Part shown: positions 55,194-64,000 of the stretch, piece by piece
Layout: each line of letters starts with the position of its first letter
Numbering within the stretch: position 1 is the stretch's first letter
DNA from: Anthoceros angustus
Taxonomy: Eukaryota; Streptophyta; Anthocerotopsida; Anthocerotales; Anthocerotaceae
Reading direction: 5' to 3'
Length of the DNA: 64,000 bases
NCBI GenBank assembly: GCA_010909165.1
Contig: MU008159.1
Span: 806,001 to 870,000 of the forward strand
Translations under genes and position numbers: made by a program
The notes under the pieces: generated by a model
Database searches by the model: none
Seen by the model: the letters and a program-made list of their open reading frames with translations, nothing else
Told to the model about the DNA's origin: nothing

Positions 55194-55408
55194 GTGTGAG
55201 GTCGTCTGCGCTAGATCACTTCCTGGATAAAGATAAAGAGAAGTGTGAGGATCTATGCGCGAGATCACCCTTTTAATAAAGATAATGAGAGGTGTGAGAT
55301 TTTTGATGCGAGATCACCTTTTAGATAAAAGATGAAAGAGAGGTGTGAGGTCTTCCGCATGAGATCACCCTCTAGATAAAGATAAATGTGAAGATAAAGA
55401 GAGGTGGT
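55194..55408 (+). repeat. Tandem repeat, ~55-bp unit, about four copies
   Basis: Unit: GTGTGAGG...GCG(A)GATCACC(C)T...TAGATAAAGATAAAGAGA. A single related unit is found 8 kb away at about 63205-63240, so this is part of a dispersed family. Confidence 0.8.
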
Positions 55409-55581
55409 ATATGGTTTTGTCGGGTTGCTTTCAATTAGAGCATGCAGTTTTGTACTTGGTTTTTAGGTGTTTTTACAATGGTGATAATATAGCAATAAGG
55501 ATACCATTTGAACCAACAAAATGATTGGACAGGTATGTTGAACCAAGTTGATAAAACCTTGGACCATGGTCTGCCTAAGCT

Positions 55582-55763
55582 GATGACCTCTCGCGTGGCC
55601 TTCTCGCGATGACCTCTCGCGTGGCCTTCTCGCAATGACCTTTCGCGTGGCCTTCTCGCGATGACCTCTCGCGTGGCCTTCTCGCGATGACCTCTCACGT
55701 GGCCTTCTTGCGATGACCTCTCGGGTCGCCTTCTCGCGATGACCTTTAGCATCGCCTTCTCCC
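55582..55763 (+). repeat. 26-bp minisatellite, seven copies
   Basis: Unit GATGACCTCTCGCGTGGCCT plus TCTCGC, repeated at 26-bp spacing at 55582, 55608, 55634, 55660, 55686, 55712 and 55738 (last divergent). Each junction forms the palindrome TCGCGA. The unit is not a multiple of three, so all minus-strand frames remain open as REGHARGHREKA-type repeats. It ends about 60 bp before the trihelix start codon. Confidence 0.93.
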
Positions 55764-55818
55764 AAGACTCCTCCACATATTCTCGAAAAACATCAAGAAT
55801 CAACACTATTGCTCAATC

Positions 55819-56585
55819 ATGGATGAGGCAATCAATAAGTACGAAGACTTTACCAGACAAGCCAAGGGACATCTCACAGCTGTGGAGAATGGAGAAGCCT
55901 TTGAAGACCAAGAGGATGACCTCGTTGCGGGTTCAGAGGAGCAACATGCCAAGGCCAGATTAAAGCACGACACCAACCTTATATGGAGTGAAGAAGCAAC
56001 AATGGTCCTGATAGAAGCCTATCATGAGATGCACCTCAAGCAAGGGACTCTCACCACAAACACTAAAATGAGGTTGTTGCTGAAGTTGGCAACAATTGTG
56101 GCCTTTCTTGTGTGACTGCCAAAAAGTGCAAGATGAAAATGGAGAATCTAAAGAAGCGATATCGAAAAGAGAAGGAGCAGAAAACAGCAACGAGGAGCAT
56201 CAATACCACGTGGCCACATTTCCATGCAATGGTAGATCTTTGCGACAAGAACCCAAAGTTCCGAGGGATTCTAGGTGCCCTGGATCCTGGAAAGTCAAAG
56301 CCTAAGGAAGGTATTGCCAACTCACCTTCAGATGCTGCCAGGAGTGGAACTTACTTAGTTGACTCTGAGCAAGCTTCTCAAGGTGATCCGCCTCATGCAC
56401 CTCAGCACGTAACTCCCGATGCTCATGAGACCACTGAAGAGCAGTGTGCAGAATCCCCAAGTAAGCCAAGCATTGAAGAACATGACAACATGTGCGATTC
56501 TGTACAGGGCAAAAAGGTCAAGCGTAGAAGGTCTTCTACTTCAGGAGTTGGAAAGGAAATTGCGGCAGGTAGCATGGGACAATGA
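55819..56585 (+). pseudogene. Trihelix / Myb-SANT-like protein, frameshifted
   Basis: The first frame (55819-56115) has an acidic N-terminus and then IWSEEATMVLIEAYHEMHLK, the first helix of a plant trihelix (Myb/SANT-like, DNA-bind_4) domain. After one base shift near 56060-56070, the second frame continues the domain: VVAEVGNNCGLS, TAKKCKMKMENLKKRYRKEK (the typical helix after the third tryptophan position) and TTWPHFHAMVDLC. A disordered region rich in S, P and E follows, then a basic tail KKVKRRR. Such proteins are plant transcription factors, or DNA-binding partners encoded by Harbinger-type elements. A single indel breaks it, so it could also be an intact gene with a sequence error. Confidence 0.65.
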
Positions 56586-56914
56586 AGGTGGACCTTGGGG
56601 GTCAAGGTCAAAAAGAGCGACTAAGCCCTTACCTAAAGTTACCTACTGCTCCTAGAACATCATATGCAGGAAGAGCAAATGGCCTGCAAATGGCGGAGGA
56701 AGAGGAAGAAGCGTCACTTGCCGTCACCGCCTCGTGAAGGATTGCCGTCGAGATGGCCCTTTGAAGAGCAATGGAGACTCGCTGTCTGAAGTATGCTGTG
56801 AAATAAGGAAGGGGCAACCCTGCGCCATGCCTGCGGGTGTGGTAGGATTTGGCACATGACTCGAGAAATTGATCGAAGTCCGTAACCATTGCCCCATATC
56901 GAGTATACAGATAC
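56586..56914. other. No recognised gene
   Basis: 3' flank of the trihelix gene. Minus-strand open frame 56629-56889 without domain. Confidence 0.35.
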
Positions 56915-57065
56915 CTATGTATTCTAATAAATTTTGAAATTTGATAAAATTATTTTTTATTAATGTTGAACTTTTGAAAAATATAAATATTTATGTTGGA
57001 CCTTATTTTTTCGAAAAATAATTATTTCAGCATTACCCTGTTGAACCACCCCTTGAGATACGGCA
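56915..57065 (-). repeat. Dispersed TIR repeat, copy 3 (left half, inverted)
   Basis: On the minus strand this reads CTCAAGGGGTGGTTCAACAG, GGTAATGCTGAAATAATT and so on, matching 2934-3085 through TTTATTA. Only the left half of the element is present. Confidence 0.8.
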
Positions 57066-59689
57066 GTGGAAATCATCCTCATTAATCTCTTCCATCTTGA
57101 AGCATCCGACTCTGCATACTTGCTCATCAAAATGCGCAAAACCATGTGTTGCTTCTTTCTTTTACCCACCAACCTGAATCTTGGCAAAGGGATATATACT
57201 TTGCTACCACCATGTTGTGCAACTAATTCACACACGTGAAGAGATGCTTGCCTAAACCTAGAACCTCATTATTGTCATCGTCATTCAATATCTTTCTCCG
57301 CTTAAATCCTAACCCAACATAGCCAAATGGCCTCTAATAGCCAAACAAAAGCTTATGAATACATATGCAAGATGACTTCACAAGTTTGCAAAAACAACAT
57401 GATCAACAATTTAGTTTATGGCTCCATCAGTCCTGAAGGTATGAGCCTCTCTATCTTTAGCACCAATGTGTTCAAACAAATTGACAATTTGCTGACTTGC
57501 CGAGATGTTGGGCACAAAACCCTACTAGCAAACAAAAAAGAGATGAGATTTGGCCTTGCATACAATGGAATACATGCAAAAAAAATGAAGAATGCAAATG
57601 GGTAATTTGGGGTAATTTCTATCCAGTTCAGTTCGATGACCTGTCCGTGGGATCATGGTTTGTTATCTACGGTTCGTTTTACAGTTCAATTCAATATCGA
57701 AATTGAACAGTCTAGTTAACTGCAGTTGATGTAGCGAACTATGAAACTAACGCAGTACGGTTGAATCACACCAGAGGTCCTTAGGACCCTTATGTACTGC
57801 CGGTTCGAGCCGGAGTTTAGCAGTTGGTCCGGTTCAAGCCAGGAGTAACAATGCTGTCGGGGTAGCAAGTAATGATTGGCTGTATCAATTAGATTGGCTG
57901 TATCTAATTGAAACAGTTTGGTTTCTCCCAGTCTGGACCCACGCTAAATCGAGAATCCACCACCATAAATTGCCCAGAGTTTGGAGGAAATGAGATGAAA
58001 AAATATCTGTTGTTCATTTTTACCTGTCACTTATATCTGTTATACTTTTCGTAGTAACTGGTGAGTTCAATTTTTTTTATGCTTGTGCGAGAAGCCATAG
58101 TTTGCTGATCACATGTTGCTCGCCAGTTCAAGTGGATTTTCAGCCTGGACTATTCAAATCGAAACTGAATTGTCCCCTTGGCATACGGTTCGATGAACTG
58201 AACGATTGAACTGAACTCACATCAGTTCACACTGCCTAAGAGACCTAAGATTATGTGCCATCCTTATTTTCGACGCGGTTTGGAAGATCATAGAAGGCAT
58301 CTTGTTAAATACCAAGTCCCATAATTGGAAAACATTTTCCTGGTGGGTTACAATATATTCTTGTCTTCTTCTACTTGGAGTTTAGGGCGACGGATGGCGA
58401 TGGTGTCGAGACCCGATATGGCGCACAGGGCTTTGCTCCGGAAGCGCGACCAGATGCATGGAAGTTCGTTTCAGGTTATCCGTGTGAAAACTTGTACTTT
58501 GCATGGACGGCGGAATCACCTTCCTTGCTAGGAAAGCCTCAGTCAGCCGCCTCCAAAAGAGCTTGGAAGATGTCTAAAGGTACAGCTTCGGAATCTTCCG
58601 AATTCCAATGCTGCACCATCTTTTCCCTTCCTGCCCATGTGACGGAACCATGGTGACTATGCCCCATGGTCGTTTCGTCTACTACATTTGCGTGCCGCTG
58701 TACCGTAGTGTTGTGTCAAAGGAATATAAGAGATGACGAAGCGCGGGGGCTCTCGTCAGGCTATCCATTGCTTACACAATGCAGCACCTGTCCCAAAGAC
58801 ACCTTCATAGCATGCAAGGGAGGATGGGAGGGCAACTTGTAGTACCTTTAGGTGTTGTGGCAGATGCAAACAAGTGGCAGCCCGCATACGCGCTCAGCCT
58901 GGACCCGGTTCACATCCTTGGACTGCAAAGCGGCAGCTCCCACCTTCCCTTGCCACATCGCTCAGGCTTCCCTGCATTCAAATTCGTCTCATCCTAGCAA
59001 GCTGGGGAATTCAATTTGATCGCATTCTTGGGATCAGCTCCTCAAGTCACATTGATTATGCCATGCCTCTCTAGAGACCACCTTGTGCTGGTTGTAAGCT
59101 GGATTTCGCCAGCAACTTCACAAGGCATTGTGTCGACTGAAAATGGATACATACCGTCTTGCTGTATGGTTTTCCACAGTGCCTTCCAATCTTGATTAGG
59201 TTTGCACCAGTTCCGATAATCTCGATCATCAAACATGCCACTGCCATCGTCTCCCATTTCATCTACCTGTTTCTGCACCACTGCCACTCCCGTGTACACA
59301 GAAGTACAGCCCTCGTTCCAGATCATTCCGGATCTGCAAGGCACATTCGCTGCTGTCGTTGGACCCAGAATCAGGCCCCGCCCTCACGACCTCGGGCGCT
59401 TCCTGCCACAGCTACAGGCTCAATCGAACCAGATTCCAGGCCTGCATCCCCGATCCTTGATCTCCTACAGCTGCCCGTCCCCCGCAGGAGGGCGAGGAGG
59501 GATGGAGTTAAGCAAGCACATTCACCCCAAGAAAGGAAGCAAATTTTCTCTGGCGCACACACTTTAGCACTGGCTGCTACTTCAGTATTCTCACGGTCGG
59601 CCCTTACAAATGCAACAACCAGCAGCGAATCGATGCACACGGTACCCATCCCTTACAACAATGTCTCTCTATTCAAGCCTTGACATGAT
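57066..59689. other. No intact gene; AGTTCGGTTCAA-type repeat
   Basis: 57600-58230 contains many GGTTCGA, AGTTCAA and CAGTTCGATGAACTGAAC phrases on both strands, like 37.6 and 61.1 kb. Frames at 58325-58656 and 59159-59683 are open without a recognised domain. The minus-strand interval up to 59690 may include decayed C-terminal PPR sequence. Confidence 0.35.
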
Positions 59690-60505
59690 CTCCGTGGAGC
59701 TGTGGCAATCACTTCACGTAGACTCCTTCCTGCTTCAGACGTGCATTCGTGCACACCCAGCAATCAGGGCAGTCCATGTCACCACATGATCCTTTGTGGC
59801 CATGCTGTCAAAAACCTAGCGTGCATTTTTCACTTCGCCACATTTTGAATACATGTCCACCAGGCAGTTGCCAACAAACACGCTAGTAGAAAAGCCACCC
59901 TGCACCACATCGCGGTGCACTTTTCTGCCAGATTCCAAGTCAGCGGCAAACGCACAACCTCAAGGGCAGCTACCAAGACGTGACCATTCGCCTTCACTCC
60001 TGACCTACGCATCCCATGGTACAGTTGTATGCCCTCGTTAGGTTTCCCATGTTTAGCATATGCAAAGATAACATGATAACATCTGGCTTGCCTACCCTGA
60101 CCACATCCATGGCCTCCTGCAGCCTACCTCCACATGCATACATGCGCAAGACATGGTTTCCCAGAGTTTGACAATGAGATCATGAACCGTCGCCCCACAA
60201 CCATATCCTTCTTCGCTGGACACAGGTTCAGCACAGTGCAAAACAGAGACTGAGAAATAGCAGAATCTTATCTTCGCCAGAAATTCCAAGGCTCAAACGG
60301 CCTCAGAAAGCTTCCCCTGCTGACATAACGTGCTCACAGTTACAGCCGTAACGACGCCCATTTCCGAACCTGCACACCTGCCAGTTTCAGGCTTATCCGG
60401 AGCGCTGGACTTGGAAGGGGAAGCACCAATAACCATCTGCAAATCCAAGGAAACGAGCTGCTCATCAACCCAAGCTGGCTTAAATATGTTGTTTAACCAC
60501 AGCAC
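59690..60505 (-). pseudogene. PPR protein remnant (PLS type)
   Basis: Minus-strand pieces in three frames follow a pentatricopeptide chain: VSTLCQQGKLSEAV, then LNLCPAKKDMVVGRRF, LRMYACGGRLQEAMDVV, AYAKHGKPNEGIQLYHGMRR, SGVKANGHVLVAALEVV, GRKVHRDVVQGGFSTSVFVG and NCLVDMYSKCG. These are the L, S and P motif endings of organelle RNA-editing PPR proteins, here with four or more frameshifts. No continuous frame exceeds 80 codons. It is a decaying copy, unless the shifts are sequence errors. The targets of such proteins are organelle transcripts. Confidence 0.75.
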
Positions 60506-61113
60506 CTCGCCAGAACACTTACGCCGGAAGCCAGGCGCACGGGAGCTCTTCCTGTCTCGTCTGTTGTCCCATCACATGGTAGAGTCCAGAAAAGATTGTT
60601 CCCACAACTGCTCCTGCTTCTGGCAACGACCACCGCTGGAAAACCCGTCCCCACCTACACATGTTCTCGAAAGTGCTGGGCTCCTTACACTGCTGCACCT
60701 GGAGGCTTTGTTTGCCAGAGGCTGACTACCTGAGCTGAGCTGAGCGGGAGCTCCTCGTAAATCCCTGTATACCCACCAATTGGTTGGGTCCATACGGGGT
60801 CCGGTTGCCATACTGTGGCCATCGTTCAGGGATGTATTCCAAATACAGCTTGAAGGAACCTAAGAGGTGTTTTCCCTATCGTCCTCTCATACCCCTAATC
60901 TACTGTCCCGTGACCAGAGACGCACGTTTTTCGAAGCTGGCCCTCGACACCTTGCTTAACCCGAGAATGACGAGGCCCTTTTTCGGCCTTTCAGAGTGAA
61001 TTCCTTATATTTAACCACAATTAAGTAAATAAAAATCGGACTGCTTTCTCACAATTACCACCATGGTTAGTTCCACACCCTCATCGATTAGGAGTGCCAG
61101 TTTCAACGAAGTG
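60506..61113. other. No recognised gene
   Basis: May include the decayed N-terminus of the PPR gene on the minus strand (frame 60572-60811). Nothing else was seen. Confidence 0.3.
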
Positions 61114-61288
61114 CCAGTTTCTTCAAACTAATGTCAATTCAATTGAGCAGTTCACTTCCTTGAACTGTATGCCGAGTAGGTAGACTGTTTAGTTCGAAAA
61201 TCCAGTTTCTTCAAACTAATGTAAATTCAATTGAGCAGTTCACTTCCTTGAACTGTATGCCGAGTAGACTGTTTAGTTCGAAAATCCA
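61114..61288 (+). repeat. Tandem duplication, 88-bp period
   Basis: CCAGTTTCTTCAAACTAATG at 61114 repeats at 61202; both copies contain TTCAATTGAGCAGTTCACTT and GTTTAGTTCGAAAATCCA. The copies differ by a four-base insertion (GTAG) and one substitution. Confidence 0.92.
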
Positions 61289-62771
61289 ACTAAACTGGCT
61301 AACGAATTATAACTAGAGATCTACAGCCTCTCGGGCAGGCACATAAAGCTGAACATGGGTTGGTTTGAAGTGAACTCCCCGTAATTCGTATATAAAATAA
61401 AGTAGACGTAGGTGACCGGTAAAAATGAAATACATAATACATTTGCTTCCATCTCACTTCGTTCCAACTGTGGGTAATCCGTGGCAAGGAGAGAAACCCA
61501 ATTAGTAGTCAATCATTATTTACTACATCAGCACATTGTCAGCAATTTCGTTGCCACGATAGATATTGTCCATACGTCGATTCGAGCACTGTTCGATGCT
61601 GACTTGGCCTTGAACTGAACCGAACTGGCCAAACTGAGCTCCCGAACTGGCAATGCATAAACGTCTTTAGAGATGCTATGGTGAAAATTCGCCTTGTTTG
61701 AAGGAATCTTAATGGACTCTTGATTTATTAGTCATCGCAAGGCATGAAGATGGTGTTCAAACTTTTTCTTTCAAAATCAACATATTCCTCAGAGATCGCT
61801 CAAACCTCCGACCTTGTCAATTTGAAGGAAAAAAGTCATCCATCGTTGAATTCACCGTAAACAATTCAAAATGAGTTTGTTCATCATTTAGAGGTTAAGG
61901 TTTGCCTTAACACAGCTCCACACTGTTCGTAACAACCCTATGACATAGAGATGCATAACGGAGTCTTAAAAAAAACAACAAGACTTCATGTAATACTACA
62001 AATTGGTTACAGGAGTTGTAATAAGAATACGATAAGAGGAGGTTTAGTCTCCAATCTTTGCCTCCTCAAACTAAAACAAGAATGCAACAAAGACCTAAAA
62101 ATACAACAAGAGTGCAACCACAATGAGTTAAATATCAACTACAATTGTGATTAGGTAGCCCTATTTCTTATAGGAACCCAAGGTTTACCTTATTCGATTG
62201 GATTGACATTTGTGAGTTTGTCTAATCAAGAACTAAATCTAGATACAATTAATTTAACCTCTATTTAACTCAACTATGGTTTATCCTAGTCTTCTCTTCT
62301 TAGTTGCTCTAGCTAGTCTTTTGTTGTAGTTCAGCTTGCTAGCTAATAACCATATATTCGGCCATGGATTGGATGATCAATCTTGTTCATCAGGCCATTC
62401 ACCAATAACAGTTTATTAGGTCATGGATCGGATGGTCAAATCTCGTCCAAAGCCATGCTTCTTGCTTGTCCATTCACGGCAAACTTTGGTTATGGCTTAC
62501 ACTCCTCCTTCTTCTGAATCGCAACCCATGAGTCGAAACATGATATTCTAGTAAAAGAAAAGTTAACCACAATAGATTAGAATACACGAGAGTTAAACAC
62601 CACATATTAGAATTGACTACGGCATGACAAGAGTTACTAGCCCAATAGGGTCTAGAAGAGATAAATAAGAATAATCGTTACTGCGAAAGTCTAACCAGAG
62701 GATAAATGGTGGTACCGATAAGATGACAACTAATTTAAATGCAGAATATAAATATGAGTGAAATACACTTA
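61289..62771. other. No recognised gene
   Basis: AT-rich with short frames. 61560-61660 holds AACTGAACCGAACTGG phrases of the dispersed repeat. Confidence 0.4.
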
Positions 62772-63157
62772 CCAGCTTGATGGAAAAGAGGCTCATCTTC
62801 GCCATCCGCTTTGGTTGAAACTAGGTGTCGAGGCGTGTAGGCAACAAGTGGCAAACGAGCACACGTTGATAATAATTGTGAAGGCACGATTGGAGGAGCA
62901 AGCAAAACGCCATCTATTGTTTGCTTTTGAAACTCCATAGTAGGGTCCTGAGGTTGATGCATATGGGATCGAAGCATATGGGTATTTGGAGATGACTTTA
63001 GAAAACGTCCAATGATATCTTCTGGTAATTGCGCTCCCCAAGAGTGAGGATGCACATACACCAACTCACATAAGAACTCCTCAGTTACGCAGCCTATGAG
63101 CGTATTAGAATTGGGATGAAGTGCCATCAATTGTGCCCTGTTGGGATGGAGTGCCAT
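62772..63157 (-). CDS. Hypothetical exon, unknown protein
   Basis: A minus-strand frame of about 128 codons beginning MALHPNRAQLMALHPN (a repeated MALHPN) and ending at a strong donor (CTG|GTAAGTG, near 62771). The sequence includes EEFLCELVYVHPHSW and a proline-rich stretch, with protein-like composition. No family was recognised and no downstream exon was found, so it may be an exon fragment of a mobile element. Confidence 0.3.
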
Positions 63158-63309
63158 TCTTTGCGCGCCTTGATGGGCAGAGGTGTGCCTCGCTTGAGTG
63201 GGGACTTCCGCACAAGATCACCCTCTAGGTAAAAGATAAAAAGATCTAAAAAATAGATCTAAAAAAAAACAAAAAAAGATTTAAAAAAATAACAAATGCT
63301 CCATATTTC

Positions 63310-63520
63310 TATCACAATTATAAACCACTTTGTCCTATTATACACAGTTTACCGCACAACTGTGGTAATGCACATTATGTGTGCAATGTTGAACGACTTA
63401 ATCTCCCGACCACAAAGCTGCTTACCACCTTGTCCTAATAAAGATAGTTTACTGCACAATTGATTATCGCACAATAGGTAGAGGCTGTTTACCGCGCAAC
63501 AGTTAGAGAAGAAGAACACT
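63310..63520 (+). repeat. Degenerate repeat around GTTTACCGCACAA
   Basis: Two to three copies of TTGTCCTA...ATAGTTTACYGCACAA(C)TG with variable spacing (63328, 63432, 63489). Confidence 0.6.
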
Positions 63521-63558
63521 AGGACCAGCATACAAGATTGGACCTTCTAGAATCATAG

Positions 63559-63702
63559 ATGAGGTCTATTAAATAACAACCCAATGAGCCTTAATAAAGG
63601 GGGCACATTGCATTAATAAGGAACCTATTATTAAAGAGCAGCCCAACGAGCCTTTATATAGGAGGACATATTGCACTAATAAGAGACCTACCTATATTGT
63701 AG
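63559..63702 (+). repeat. Tandem duplication, ~70-bp period
   Basis: AACAACCCAATGAGCC...GCACATTGCATTAATAAGGAACCTA at 63572 is followed by AGCAGCCCAACGAGCC...ACATATTGCACTAATAAGAGACCTA at 63641. Non-coding. Confidence 0.8.
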
Positions 63703-64000
63703 TCTAGATATAGTACTTTATAAATAGAGTATCATAAAACGCACGGTTGAACTTAAAATCTTCCTCACATGAACTAAACCTCTCCTTGTAAGAACTCAAC
63801 TAGATGACTTAAAAGCTTATAATAGTAAAAACTACGGGGGAAAACCTGTCCGAAAGGAAAAAGCCATATATAAGGCATTCTCAAAAACCACTTGAGCTAC
63901 AAAACTGAGCTAATATTTCTTGCCCTTAGATAGTAGTTTCTTAAATGGTTTGAGAAGCCTGATCTTTCTCATCCGCCATAATATTGGCACTTGAGAATTG
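63703..64000. other. No recognised gene
   Basis: AT-rich window end; nothing identified. Confidence 0.4.

Noticed and set aside
55582-55763. CRISPR-like regular repeats
   Set aside because: The 26-bp units are contiguous with no unique spacers, and the DNA is eukaryotic; it is a minisatellite.

Overview
The window is nuclear DNA from a land plant. The evidence is spliced genes with canonical GT-AG introns of roughly 60-190 bp, F-box and PPR genes, a plant GT34 glycosyltransferase, a DUF26/Gnk2 secreted protein, Ty1-copia retrotransposons primed by initiator tRNA-Met, and a eukaryotic tRNA-Ser. Compact introns plus heavy local tandem duplication fit a seed-free plant (lycophyte or bryophyte) best, but the species cannot be fixed from the sequence.

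Layout. 1-7.1 kb is a broken copia nest: two inverted copies of one 237-bp LTR flank a plus-strand pol remnant and a minus-strand gag remnant. 7.1-10.7 kb holds little that is recognisable. 10.7-25 kb is the gene island: a SAAL1-like ARM-repeat protein (+), a small F-box protein (-), an APE2-type AP endonuclease (-), a TMCO1/CLAC ER calcium channel (+), a larger F-box protein (-) and protein-L-isoaspartate methyltransferase (PIMT, +). APE2/TMCO1 and F-box/PIMT are divergent pairs with short shared upstream regions. PIMT lies in a 1.7-kb tandem duplication whose second copy is a pseudogene. 27.7-30.1 kb is another tandem duplication, of unknown content. 32-35.2 kb carries a DUF26 protein, a GT34 enzyme and tRNA-Ser(AGA). 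36-39.5 kb is rich in minisatellites and has a degenerate ubiquitin-like reading frame.

40.2-54.7 kb is the most interesting part. A copia pol gene is split between its RNase H codons by about 13.3 kb of unrelated DNA, flanked by an 11-bp near-duplication (10 of 11 bases match). The inserted DNA contains, on the minus strand, remnants in the correct linear order of a DDE-type transposase of the 'DGMD ... VGHTHD' class. On the plus strand it contains remnants of a group-beta DNA N4/N6 methyltransferase (motif IV-like then motif I). It also contains two 2.15-kb tandem units and more than ten copies of a GC-rich palindrome centred on GCATGC. I interpret it as a large transposon carrying a DNA methyltransferase; this is inference.

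54.7-64 kb has minisatellites, a frameshifted trihelix/Myb-SANT gene, a PPR pseudogene and dispersed repeats.

One property cuts across the window. Tandem copies differ mostly by 1-8 base indels rather than by substitutions. Some frameshifts called here as decay may therefore be assembly errors.
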